From Rhodocollybia butyracea (lineage: Eukaryota > Basidiomycota > Agaricomycetes > Agaricales > Omphalotaceae), in contig JADNRY010000071.1 of NCBI GenBank assembly GCA_015501585.1, forward strand, positions 186,001-250,000: DNA of 64,000 bases, written 5' to 3'. Position numbers and translations under genes: made by a program. Below are positions 35,481-47,016 of the stretch, one piece after another. Below the pieces are notes generated by a model. The model ran no database searches. It had not been told where the DNA came from and saw only the letters and a list, made by a program, of their open reading frames with translations. Positions within the stretch are counted from its first letter, which is position 1, and each line of letters begins with the position of its first letter.

Positions 35481-38400
35481 ATGCGCGGCTCTTCGCGTCA
35501 ACAGGGCGTTCGGCTTGGCTTTTTTTCCTCGCTTCTGCTTTTGTCGCCTGTTCTCATTGGTATCTCATGGTTTGCGTACCGACAGCATGTTTGTAAGTGA
35601 AGTAAAATAATGCATTACGTTGACTGACACCCTCAAAGATCTGCCTGAACCTCTTGAGGCGTACAACTCTATCACTTCACTACCTCAAATATCCGAGGCT
35701 CGCATCCTGGAAACTGCTCGAGTCCTTTCCGAAGATATTGGCTTTCGTACACCTGGAACTCGTGAACACGCCGTAGGCGAAGAATGGCTTTGGGATCAAG
35801 TAACGAAAATAAAGCAAGAATGCGACGAATTCGTGCGCAAATTGCCTTCACGGAAACTTGAATGCGAAATCTGGCACCAGAAGGGCTCTGGCTCACACCG
35901 CTTCGACATGATGGGCGCTCGTCTCTACAAATCCTATGTCAACTTGGGCAATATCGTCATGAGAATTTCAGATGGTACACAAGAAGGAAAGAAGGACGCT
36001 GTTTTGGTTAATGCTCATCTGGACTCGACGTTGCCTACGCCAGGAGCAGCAGACGATGCCCTCTGTGTAGGAATTATGCTGGAATGTATTCGGGTATTAC
36101 TAGAGAGCGAAGACTGGGAGCCAAAGCAGGCTGTGGTATTTTGTAAGCGCAGCAAAAAATCATTGATATTTTCTCATTCTTATCCATGGCCTAGTGTTCA
36201 ACAATGCTGAAGAATCACTCCAAGATGGCTCGCATCTTTTCTCGACGCAGCACGAAGTGGCTCCTACGTTCGTGCTTACTTGACCTTAAAGTTCAATATT
36301 TTATTTGTCATCCCACAGAATCCGTGCCGTCATCAACTTAGAAGCAGCTGGTTCCACAGGACGCGAGCTGCTTTTCCAAGCAACGTCCAAAGAAATGATT
36401 AAAGCGTACTCGCATGTTCCTCGCCCACACGGGACAGTCATAGCCAATGATATCTTCTCATCGGGAATTATCATGTCAGACACGGATTTTCGACAATTTG
36501 AAGAGTATTTGAATGTTGGAGGATTAGACGTATGCTCTTTTTCCTATTTTCTCTAGCTTTGGGATTCACAGCTCTGTAGATGGCGATAGTGGCTAACAGT
36601 TACTTGTACCATATGAGGAAAGACTTAGTGGAGAACATTCAACCTGGAGTCGCCCAAAATTTTGGTGAAAACGTTCTCGCGATTCTGCGATACCTCTCCA
36701 TGACACCGTCTCCCTCGGACCTGACGTCTGCGAGCCCCGATGCCCCCATCCTCGTAAAGGAGAAACCGGAAATGGTCTACTTTTCTTTTCCCTCTATCTT
36801 TGGGAAAAAATTCTGGATGTACAGTTTCGGTACAGCCCAAGTTATGTACACCGCGTTGTTCGGTGCTTCCCTCGTACTCATCGTGTTCTCAAATTCTGGC
36901 CAGAGTGGGATCGGTACTTTGGGAAAACCAGTTCTAGCAGTACTTTCAGCTTTCTTCGGCTCCCTCATCAGTGTAAACATCGTGGCGTTATTCATGAAGT
37001 TTGGGCTAGATAAACCAATGAGTTGGTTCAAGAGCGAGTACTCTACGATGGCGTTGTATGGACCTGCTGGAGTTGTAGGAGCGCTTGCGTCACAGCTACC
37101 TTTCGTCTCCTCGGGGATAACCGAACGTCAAGCGTACCACGCTGTTCTCCTCCTCCAATCCTTTCTCGCTGTTCTCATCCAATTTCTTGGAGTAGGATCC
37201 GCCGTATTATTCTTCCTCTCTGCGTTGAATTTGTGGATGGGTTTGGCGTTGGAACCGGTGTTTGTTCGTCTCAGGGATGCCTTTTTGGACTTGATTCTTC
37301 GTCCTGCACCCCCTGTTTCCTCGGAGATTTCTGAAGATGACTCTGTTACCTCTGTGCCCAAAAACCTTTCACCCCCTGCTTCCTCCCCAGATGATTCACG
37401 AGTCTCCCTCCTCTCCGTAGCCTTCGCGAACATGCTTCCCGCGTTCCTCGCATCCTCATCTATCTTCGTCACCCTCGATGTGTTCGTCCCTCTGACTGGA
37501 CGTATGGGTGCTAATGTTCCTGCTGACAATCTCATCGCTACGATTGTAGCTGGTGTGGGTTCTTTGTGGGTTCCAGGATTCGTTCCTTTCGTATGGAGGG
37601 CACTTGCTCCCGAACCAGCGAAGCCATTGGAACCTCGGGTACCTAAGAAACGAACAAAGAGGGTGGAACCGCAAGTAGAAGCTCTGAGGTCATTGAACAC
37701 AGCTATCACGTTCTTAGCACTCTTGTCTACCATTCCAATCGCAATATTTTCTGCCCGGGACCCATTCGATGCGATGCATCAGAAGAGAGTATACGCGATT
37801 AGGACAGAGAATGTAAATATCCCATTCCCATTTCACAAGCATGGTTTGGCTGACATTGTTTCCCTTTCTACCAGATAACGACTAACGAACACCACCTCCA
37901 CCTCTCCACCTCGGATGGTGCACCTGGGTTTCAACAATTGGTTAACAGAATCGCGGAAGAGTTTGCGGATCCCGCCGTTTCCTCTTCCTCGGGTACTACT
38001 CAAAGCCCATTCTCATGGATCGATACAACGGCGACTGGGATGTCATGTTCCCGTTCTCTTTGTTCTTGACGCCGTATAAAATACCACTTGCGGTGGATGC
38101 GGAATATGTCTCTACTTGGAACTCCTCTCGTCCGACTCTGGAGTCGTCTTTGCCTCCCTCTCCTGAACCCACGTCATCTTCATCCTCAACTTCATCCTCG
38201 CCTTCGCCTTCCCCCTCTTCCAAATCCTCGTTCTTTTCGTCGTGGTTTTCAAAATCAAAATCATCTAGTTCGTCTTCGAGTCCAGAGTCTGATGAACTAA
38301 ACCATGCAAAAGAACCGATTGTCGCGGATGCGAGCGTTAAGAGGCTTGAAGGACTGACAAAGGCATTCTCCATATCCGCTATGAACGATACCATCGATCT

Positions 38401-38919
38401 CGTAGCTGGCACGCGGAGTCTGACAATGTCCATATGGCATCCAGGGTTGATATGGACTGGTAAGTTCTCTTTATAGGCCTTCTTTTTATCGAAATGCTAA
38501 CTTATGACTCTACAGTGGTCGCATTTGACGCTCACGTACTCGCATGGAACCTCGATGGCAACCCACCCGATGAATATACCCGGCATCATGTTAAGGAGGC
38601 GTCGTATTATGGCTCAGATACCTGGACGCTTGATCTAGTAGTTAAGCTGCCAGAGGGTACAGCCGAAGGACCAATACTCGTCAACTTCATTGGGATTGAA
38701 GAGGAGGGTATGTGGCCTGGAAAGCGGAGGATATATGATACCTGGGTTGAGAGCAAAGCTCACAGTTCCAACAAAGATGCGGCGAATGCTGAGGAGATTA
38801 AAGAACCTAGCCTTGCATTGAAACTCTTCTCCACTCTTGATGCATGGACTGAGAAAGAGACGAATGGGCAGGTTGATTTGCTGTTGCTTGGGTGTGTCGC
38901 GGGCGTGCAATGGGTGTAG
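35481..38919 (+). CDS. Multi-pass M28 metallopeptidase, ERMP1/PFF1-like (vacuolar or ER membrane)
   Basis: Eight exons, 35481-35592, 35639-36142, 36195-36267, 36319-36529, 36580-37812, 37875-37940, 38006-38459 and 38516-38919, give 1018 residues. After a short N-terminus and one helix comes the M28 peptidase domain: VLVNAHLDST (first zinc ligands), GAADDALCVG, FLFNNAEESLQDGSHLF, IRAVINLEAAGSTG, SHVPRPHGTV and SDTDFRQF. The rest has about eight helices and a lumenal C-terminal domain (DRYNGDWDVMFPFSLFLTPYKIP). This is the plan of yeast Pff1 and animal ERMP1. A Ser/Pro-rich insert sits at 38120-38290. The join 37940/38006 closes the frame but removes VNRIAEEFADP, which looks conserved; a single-base loss near 38000 is an alternative. 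Confidence 0.9.
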
Positions 38920-39875
38920 GCCGAATACATAAATATTTATCTGAACTTGCATGTATCATCGCTATAGCTTGTACTTTTTTACTTTGCTGCTTCTTGTTCT
39001 CGCATTCTCGTGTTAGCTTTACGTTCTTTCCTAATCATCTACATATACCAGGCAAGTTAGAAGACCGAATGCTCGTGCTAAATTGACGTGAGCTGAAGCT
39101 TCAAGCTGCAAGGTCAAGTAGTAATTGCTATTTCTTACATACTTCCTTTCACCATGTCCTAAACGAAATTTTCATGCAGGAGACTTGCTTCCGGCGAAAA
39201 TACATTTGTAGGATAAGCTGGTAGTAGAGAGCGCTTGTTTGCCAAATTGGGTCGGAGTTTGTCATCGGAGATGAAAAAAAAAACTGAATTTCGCTGCCAA
39301 TACCGCGTCCTAAGTATACCAATGTGATATCGACTCATAGACATATCAGTAAAATTCACTATTACGAGCAACAAAAATGGAAGAGATACCACGCATCGAT
39401 GAAACCCACCCAAGGGTCGAGCTATTCTTCGACTCGAACTCGCGGACTTCAGAAAGGTACTATGGTTCCCAGTAAGGCTATTCACAAAGTCTGACTGACG
39501 CTCTATCCGATTTGAGCTAGGCAGCGACGTTCACCTGGCCGAATGGGCGAAATCCAAAGTCTTCACTCCTAGTCCCACAATCCTACTTGGTGTCGATAAT
39601 TCGGTTTGAAAATTTGAATCCCCCAGCTGATCAGTATTGCACTTATCCTATTCAAACGCAAGGGACAAACTCGCTCGATTGACATTTTACAACTTCAAAG
39701 GCAGAGTCCATGCTGTTAATGGTCCACTCCTTGACTGGAAGCTCGGGGGCCTGAACTCGCAGCCTTCAGATGCTGGGAACAATAAGTGCCACTTTTCTAG
39801 CTAAGTACAAAGCCTCTCTTCTAATATTGAACATCAAGAACCCGCTACTAGAAAAAAACTGAAGTGTCAAGCCGA
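38920..39875. other. Intergenic region with two tRNA-like repeat copies
   Basis: No protein gene is supported. A 107-codon minus-strand frame (39159-39485) overlaps one of the tRNA-like copies and has no motifs. Confidence 0.4.
39410..39815 (-). repeat. Two SINE-like, tRNA-derived repeat copies
   Basis: About 39420-39480 and 39735-39810 share GAACTCGC(G/A)G(A/C)CTTCAGA on the plus strand. Read on the minus strand the first gives GCGAGTTCGAGTCG, close to a polymerase III B box (GGTTCGANNCC). The second gives GCGAGTTCAGGCC, preceded about 45 bases earlier by an A-box-like TTAGCTAGAAAAGTGGC. Neither folds into a full tRNA. This fits fragments of a tRNA-derived SINE. Confidence 0.35.
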
Positions 39876-40839
39876 TCACCTTCGCCTTTGTCCAGGGCCT
39901 CCTTCATCATCACTATATTCGTCAATAAGAGCGAAATTACGTGCTTGTTTGAGATGTATGTATCCCAGATCGGATTCTTCTGATTCAGAATCTTCAGACT
40001 CAAAATCTTCAAAGTCATCTATTTCCCTCGTCCATTCTGTACCAGATGAATCACAGATGTTCTTGCGAATTCGGTCAACGCGAACCTCCCTACGTGCCTT
40101 GTCATGGCTGGGGCCTAAACCAGACACACGTAATATTCTCCAAAAACCTTCCATTCCTTCGAGTTCCCCTCTGTCAACCATTGACTGTATTTCAAGAACC
40201 TCGGCCTCTCGTGCCTCAACCTGCTTATGCGTTAAATCGATACAGGGGAGATGTAAGTAAGTTTGAACGCACCCGACGTCGAAACTCCCTCTCTTCCCGA
40301 AAGAAAGCAGAGAACATATGCTTCCAATCAAACCGAATCACCAAATTATTCCAGTCAGGTTCAAAGCCAGGAAGAGGCATGTCATTGACCTCGCGTCTAA
40401 TCTGGATGTTGATCTGGGGCTCTTGAAAATCATAACCGTGTGGACCGTCGCCATCTTCGAAGGCGCTTTTGATTCGTTCCACCAAGTTAGGCCGCTCTTG
40501 ATCTTTACATCTTTTGTCCACGAATACAGCGAGAGCACGGTTATTCTCATCGATCCGACTGAATTCAAAGAACCCAGAAAAATACTTTATGCTAACTATG
40601 GCTCAATGATCAATTTTTCAGCCTCGAGCCTGTTGATGACAAGGAAACTGACCGTCTTTGATTTCGAGATATGTTTTGGGCAAGTGCCGCTTCACAAAGA
40701 CTAACTCGACAGCAAACTTGAAATGACGAGAGACTTGGCGCCCTGTGATCCATAGAAAGGTGAGTTCTTGTTGTTTTATCGGGTAGTATTTGAGTATTTC
40801 GTAGTAGAGTTCAGGTGGCACTTTGGACGAGAGCATCAT
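39876..40839 (-). CDS. F-box protein
   Basis: Three exons on the minus strand. Exon 1 starts MMLSSKVPPELYYEILKYYP at 40839, an F-box with LTFLWITGRQVSRHFKFAVE. It splices after KTYLEIKD in phase 1 to a second exon that opens VSIKYFSGFFEFSRIDENN. Then FREEREFRRR joins QVEAREAEVLEIQ across an intron of about 50 bp. The C-terminus is acidic (DDFEDFESEDSESEESD) and ends GGPGQRRR. F-box proteins recruit substrates to SCF ubiquitin ligases through Skp1; the substrate is unknown. It is a different subfamily from the array that follows. Confidence 0.82.
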
Positions 40840-41329
40840 GATCGCGCGGACACGAACGACTTATCTTCGCTAACTACAAGACGGCTAGCCAGGCTAGGAC
40901 AACTGATAAGTTGTCGTGCAATTCACGTGAACACCGATACGCTCAGTTCTCACGCCACTCTTATCGGATTGAATAGGTCCTGTACTGTGCCTCATGATTC
41001 AACATCGCTCAGAGTCGCTAGGTCGTGTAGGAAGGAGGAATTGAACGGAAGATGGTGCGATGAGACGATTGGTGAGTAGTGGTTGCATTTCGATCATCTT
41101 TTTCTCACGAATTGAAAAGCGGTTTCCTTGATAACTGGCCTCTCTCGGTTGATAAACGAGAACCTTCCCTTCAGCGACCCTCTAGCATATGCATAATACG
41201 CTGTATATGTGTTATCTTTCCCGGATTGCTAGTAGTAGTGCCTCTGTCGCCTGACAGATCCCGGACCAAGAACATAGAAAACCTTGTTCAATTTCACCCT
41301 ATTGGCCGAGCTTGACGCTATCCAACCAC
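40840..41329. other. Upstream block partly repeated at 48.56-48.76 kb
   Basis: About 41029-41110 (TGTAGGAAGGAGGAATTGAACGG and following) is repeated with changes at about 48661-48745. No gene is supported in this stretch. Confidence 0.45.
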
Positions 41330-41990
41330 CTGTTCGTTCCGAATTTCAGATATACCGATTACCTCCAATCCAAAACTCGTCACCGGTCACCTCTCAACGA
41401 CTTCAGAAAAGTCAGCCAATAATGATCTACCTTTTAAATCCTCTCCCCCTCTCGCCCGTACGACGTGCACTGATGGCAGAGAGAATTTGACATACCGCTT
41501 GTGAGAGCATCGAAGATCTGCCACTTCCACGACCGAACGATTTGACCAAGCCTCAGGCCTCAGGCCTCAGTACGCTCGTCTTTGCTACGAATATTGGCCA
41601 TGCGAACGCCATATATATTACAATATGTACATACTTTACTATTTCAGCGGGTGCAGGCATCCAGGACCAGATAACTCGTCAAGAAAAGGCAGAATTTGAC
41701 ACACTCACGACTTCAGAGGATCAAAAAACTGGATCAAGTACTACATAAAGTGTGAGCTCAATGGCTTTTTTTTCTGATTACTCTACTAATAGTGTTTTTT
41801 CTAGCATGGCTAGCTTTGTCAAAGATGGCTTGACGCCAGGTTGCAGATAAGAGGTTTTCACCTGGTCATTCTCGTCTCAATCAGACTTACTAGAATCATC
41901 GAAGACTAAACAGGCAAAAAAGAATCGTCGTTTTGAGAGAATCGATGCCCACTGGTACACGTAGTAAGAATTGAGAAGTCGTGTAGCGTG
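41330..41990 (+). pseudogene. F-box family pseudogene, array copy 0 (most decayed)
   Basis: Blocks match the better copies in order: CTCGCCCGTACGACG at about 41452, a run like CGCTTGTGAGAGCATCGAAG, CCTCAGTACGCTCGTCTTTGCTACGAAT at about 41564, then KAEFDTLTTSEDQ (compare VEYDALTTPEDR in copy 2) and GCTTTGTCAAAGATGGCTTGACGCC near 41815. Frames are broken throughout and large parts of the middle are missing. It contains a local triplication of CCTCAGG at about 41553-41572. Confidence 0.7.
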
Positions 41991-42253
41991 CTTGCACACG
42001 AAGGTGGACATGTATGTCGGACTTTGTTTCATAGTGTGTTAGTATTCTTACTCTCAAGTTTTTTGATTTGTTATACAGTAGGCTTTCTCAGTGGAGTGAG
42101 AGTGAGACCGTTGACTCGTTACCCCAAGGCTCCGGCCAAAGCGAGATAGCAGGACTGAGGAATATGGGCTGCTCAACTGTGTCATATTTTTGAAACTAGC
42201 GTCGTCGATTCCGACTCTAATAGGTGCTTGGGCAGGAGACGTGATAATGTAAA

Positions 42254-43790
42254 CACGTGCCACGCGACTATGAGTCAATAGGGGTTATTCAACCTCACAA
42301 CCTCAACCCTTTACTGTTCGCAACAGCTTATCGTTCTCAAAGCCCTCGAATTATGAAAGCCTCCTCAGAGATGGAGAATACCCCTAGTGATTACCGATGT
42401 AACAAGCGTGCGACGAGGGACAACGATGACGTTCAAGACGAAGACGGTGGTGAAAAACGACCTAAGAAGAAATTCAGAAGAACCCCTGCTTCTAAACTGA
42501 GGGCTACAAATTTAAAGGAAGACGACGAGATTATTGGATCCAGCGCAACTACCTCAAAGAATGACAAGAATCGAATGCCCGAACAGTCTAGAAAAGCTCG
42601 AGGCCGGTTGGGACTCTTGACCAAGGAGTCCCCTCTTGGATTTCAGTCGATAACCAAAACTACTGCTGTCCGGTTCGTTACTGACATTCCATTAGATTTT
42701 CTGCTACCTCGAACCTGATGATCTCCTTCGTCTTGCCCGTACGGCGAAAGAACTTCGATGTATCCTGATGAGCAATACTTCCGCGAGTATCTGGCGTACC
42801 GCTCGTGAGAACGTCAAAGGCCTGCCTATTCCGCTGAACGGCTTGAATGAGCCTCAATATGCTCATCTTTGCTACGAATCTTACTGCCATGTGAATGCTT
42901 CTGAACACCATTGTAAGTATGGCGTATACTCACACGTGCTCCGCACTGCCACCATCCGTTTATACTTCGTTTCATCATAGATAACCTTACCGTACCGACA
43001 ACCACCACCGTTAGTTCTTATCGTTGCTAGTAGGCCTCGCGTCTCGCCGTTTGGAATATAACGTGGTCCTGTCAATACGTGTGATTGTCAGTGTTTCTGT
43101 CGAGACTAAACGACAGCCTTTCAACCATATACGATAATCGGTAGTGACACAACTCGTTTAGGTGTGTGATGATGAAGATTGTTACAGGGTCCTGTGGACT
43201 TTTTGGATGAGGGCTTGTCCAGGTTGCATCGCAAAGTACGTTGAAATGGGAGTCTCCGATTTAGTATTTCTTTCGTATTCAACTCACGTCCGCAGGATGC
43301 CCTCATATTATGGTGTGAATAACTGTGCGGCCGATAAGGAGTATGCAACATACTTGCATAGAGACTACAGATACAAGGACATTCTACCAATGGAGGAGGC
43401 CAACGTTTGTCAGTAGAATCATCTTCATCTCGCTATTCAGACCAATCTGAAACCCTTTATCATAGTACAGCGTCATTTCATCGGTAATACCCAATTGGCA
43501 CAACGATTCAAAGCAGAATATGATGCGCTCACCACTGAGGATCAGACTAACTGGATTAAATGCAAAGCCCATGAACGCTGTGAGATTTCTATCGTGAGCT
43601 CAGTTGTTCTTCTACTGAGTGCCGACAATTCTGAAAATGTTTTGTCTAGCATGCCTCTAGATCTCTTTGTCAGATGTGGCTTGACTCCAAGCTGGAACCT
43701 GAGCTGAACAACATCCGCGAACGGCAAAAAGAAGTGTAAGATGTTTTTGTACCTTCAATGGATTTATTTTTCGCTAATCTCAGTCTCCTC
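42254..43790 (+). pseudogene. F-box family pseudogene, array copy 1
   Basis: Copy 1 begins with the shared block CACGTGCCACGCG (42254). A nuclear-type basic N-terminus follows (EKRPKKKFRRTPASKLRATN), then an F-box core at about 42697-42890 (IFCYLEPDDLLRLARTAKEL, ASIWRTARENVKGLP, NEPQYAHLCYESYC). After an intron come VCDDEDCYRVLWTFWMRACPGC, ATYLHRDYRYKDILPMEE and then TAG where copy 2 has TGG (about 43415). The later exon QMWLDSKLEPELNNIRERQ is intact, but the copy ends near 43790, without the long C-terminal exon of copy 2. Its first intron was enlarged by a 212-bp insertion. Confidence 0.8.
42912..43123. mobile_element. 212-bp insertion with TG...CA ends inside an intron
   Basis: Copy 1 and copy 2 have the same short intron after CYESYC(H/D), but copy 1 carries 212 extra bases. 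They begin TGTAAG and end TTTCA, and are flanked by the same five bases, ACCAT, at 42907-42911 and 43124-43128. Copy 2 has the target only once. TG...CA ends with a 5-bp target duplication are typical of LTR elements, so this is best read as a small solo LTR. Confidence 0.75.
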
Positions 43791-44045
43791 AATCGATGGC
43801 GCGCTTCACAAGCAAATGCACGCGAATCTCGCCATATCGGATGTCCTTACTTTGTATAGCACCGCTGCATCTCCTATGTTTACAGACAAAATAGTTTCCT
43901 TTCCTCCAAGTCTTCATTATCATAACTCCCCGAGATGCATAGGAAATGACTGTTCACCAGGATCAACCCCCTTCGAACTTGATCATTCATTCCAAGTTCT
44001 TATTGTAAGCATCCCTGAAATCTCATTGGCTCGGTAAAATAAGAG

Positions 44046-46748
44046 CACGTGCCACGCGATTATGAGTCAAATAGTTACACCCACAAGTCAACCTCGGTCC
44101 TCAACCTTTTACTGTTCGCAAGCTCGTCGTTCTCAAAGCGCTCAAGATCTTAAAGCCGCCTCAGGTGATATAGAGATGGAAGATACCCCGACTGATAGCC
44201 GAGGTAGCAAGTGTACGATGAGGGACAACGACGATGTTCAGGAAGAAGAAGACGATGTTGAACAACGACCCAAGAAGCAATCCAGAAAAGCCTCTGCTCC
44301 TAAGCTGAAACATACGAACTTGAAGCATGACAACAAGAGTCTTGGTTCCAGCGCAACTGCCGCGAAGACAATGATCGAATGTTGGAGGGATTGGCCAAGG
44401 ATTTCCCTCTTGATGTGGTTTTTGAGGTCAATCAATATGTAATCAAAACTTCCGTTATCCCTTTACTGACACTTCTCCGTTCCATGAGATCTTCTGTTAC
44501 CTCGAACCTGATGATCTCCTTCGTCTTGCCCGTACGACGAAAGATCTTCGATGTATCCTGATGACCAAGTCTTCCGCCAGTATCTGGCGTGCCGCTCGAG
44601 AGAACGTCAAAGGCCTGCCCATCCGACCGGACGACTTGAATGAGCCTCAATACGCTCATCTTTGCTACGAATCTTACTGCGATGCAAGTGTTTCTAAACA
44701 CCATATACGATTAATCGCTAGTAACACAGCTTGTTTAGGTGTGCAATCACAAAGACTGTTACACTGTCCTATGGACTTTCCGGATGAGGGCTTGTCAAGA
44801 TTGCATTGCAAAGTACGTTGAAATAGGAATCTCTTTCGTATTTCTTTCGTATTCAACTTACGCCCGTAGGATGCCTTTATATAATGGTGTGGGTACTGGT
44901 GCAGCTGACCAGGAGTATGCTACATACTTGCATAATGACTACCGAGACGGTGACATTCTACCAAAGGAGAAGGTTGACCTTTATCGTCAGTGGAATCTTC
45001 TTCATCTCGCTATTCAGACTAATTTGAAACTCTTCAGTAGCACCTCCTAGCATAGAACGTCTTTTCATCGGTGATACCCAAACGGCACGCCAATTTAAAG
45101 TAGAATATGATGCGCTCACTACTCCAGAGGATCGGACCAACTGGATTCAATCCAAATCCCAGGAACGCCGTGAGATTGCTATCGTGAGCTCAACTGTTCT
45201 TCCTCAGAGTGCTGGCTCTGAGACTGCTTTTTATAGCATGCTTCGCTTTGCCAGAAGGGGTTTGAACTCTAGCATAGAGTTGAGATGAAAATTATTCGTG
45301 AACAAAGAAAAGTAGCGTAAGATGTTTTTGTACCTTGAATTTATTTCGCTGACGTTTCTGGTATCAGAATGGTCATTCGGCTCGGTGAAATTGGCTGGTG
45401 CGAAGAAGCTGAAATTTTATTGGACGGGTGGCCTGGAATATTCATTCGCCACAAAGCAGTCAACCAGACGAAGAAGCTCACGGAACATGATACGCTCACC
45501 TTTCGCTATCATCCGCTTTCTTTTCTTAATCCACTTTCTATCCAAGATTGGAACAGTATAAAGGATGAACTGGTGCAGTTTCTGGAAAATCACAAAACCA
45601 GCCGCGTCGGCCGCACAGTTTACGCCAAGTTCCAAGAACGCTATGATCGTATCGGTCAAGAATACACAAAGGTTTTGGCAAGATCGGATCTTCGAGTACC
45701 CTTTCCTACATCGGGTGACATCCTTACCAAAAAAGTCTTCAAAGACTTGATCTGGGACACTCCTGCTGACGAATACTTGAGGAAAGGTTTTTTAGCATCA
45801 CAGCTCTCGGAGCATCTGCCAAGCATTCTCAGTGAATAACGACCCGCAAAGATCAAGGAACTCGTGGAAATTTTCCAGAAATTTCGCCCCGAAGGTACAA
45901 AGCTACTGCAGCCGACCTTTGATCTTCTAACAACTCTTTTCGGGTGCACAGATTGCGATTCTGCAATGCACTTTCCTCGAATGTTCTGACACAAATGTTA
46001 TGCTGCAGATAAAGCGCTAGGTGCTAGCGAACGCTTCCTGCGCTTTAGTAATAACTCCTATCACATCTTACAAGGGCCATGGATGTCTCGCAAACTTGTT
46101 TTGTTGAACGAGGCACAGGTGGAACGTGTGAAGGACATCGCCCGAGCTTGCTCTCTTGATGTTGAGACCTCAACCATCGAAGACTTGCATTCTGCCGACC
46201 CCCTTATCGAATGTGTAAATTGCTCTTCCCCAAACGAACGATTTTTCATGAGGTGGCCCCAAGCGGTATGTACTTACTGTATTCTTGTAACATCGTTCCG
46301 ACATTTCGAGACTCTAGGTTTGCCACGTATCGCACCATGTTCTGGTTATTAATTCTTTTGGTAAGGAGACTGAAAATATCGTTGCCCAGGAACCAACGCT
46401 ACCAAATTTGAGGTTTGCATGCTGTTCTTATTGCCACTGCGGTAGTGATGGCTTTAGGGGGAGCCTGCGTTCCCACTTGATCACTGTGTGAGTACTCATG
46501 ACGGTGGTTCCCTTTGATATTTAGATTCCCTTACTATTCATAGCCACAAAGATGTTGTCAACGTTGACCAACTTCCGACTCTCAATGGTGATGGTGACTA
46601 TCGGAATTTGTTGAATCCCAGGCTATTTAATCGTAAAGATTGGTACTGGAATCCTTGTTTTGCATTGGACAAGCTAGGACTGGTTTGGAGATACACTCCA
46701 TCACCATCCGAACCAAGTGCGGTTGAAGCAACTAGCAGACTACTGTGA
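44046..46748 (+). pseudogene. F-box family gene, array copy 2, nearly full length but with stops
   Basis: The shared block CACGTGCCACGCG (44046) precedes ATG 44062 and a basic N-terminus. A one-base shift near 44360 separates that part from the F-box frame MLEGLAKDFPLDVVFE (ATG 44379), which splices to IFCYLEPDDLLRLARTTKDL, ASIWRAARENVKGLP, then VCNHKDCYTVLWTFRMRACQ and YATYLHNDYRDGDILPKE. The last large exon begins with MVIRLGEIGWCEEAEILL at 45369. Three stops interrupt an otherwise open, conserved frame: TAG 45270-45272, TAA 45838-45840 and TGA 45987-45989. Sequence after them still looks constrained (FMRWPQA, LRFACCSYCHCG, a C2H2-like LRSHLITVH) up to TGA 46746-46748. It looks recently silenced, or the stops are sequence errors. 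Confidence 0.8.
44684..44738 (+). other. GC-AG intron in F-box copy 2
   Basis: The exon ends TACTGCGAT and the next bases are GCAAGT, a good non-canonical 5' splice site; the 3' end is TTTAG. Copy 1 has GTGAAT at the same place. The join keeps CYESYCD then VCNHKDC in frame. Confidence 0.7.
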
Positions 46749-47016
46749 TCTGACATATTGCACAAGTGAGATGATCTTAAACAGCCTCTTGATGTCTAGG
46801 AGCAGGGACTGCTTGAGCCTAGACGTCAAACAGGGAAGCTACTCATTGCTCTTGACCTGTCATACGCCTTTCAGATTTCCATTTACTTCCTTTTCTTTTT
46901 TCTGTTTGGGATGAAAACGACCTTCTTCGATATAGCAGGACCTCTAGCGCATTTATAAATTACATAGAGTTATTTCCTTTATAGTTGATAGCAACTAGAC
47001 AAAGTACACAATCCAT

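Noticed and set aside
37128..37733. 201-codon minus-strand frame rich in Arg and Thr
   Set aside because: It is the antisense shadow of the conserved helices of the ERMP1-like gene and has no motifs of its own.
37996..38433. 145-codon minus-strand frame with Asp/Glu-rich repeats
   Set aside because: It is antisense to the Ser/Pro-rich linker of the M28 peptidase gene, whose frame and splicing are supported.
39949..40426. Plus-strand frames with Ser-rich sequence
   Set aside because: They are antisense to the acidic C-terminus of the F-box gene on the minus strand.
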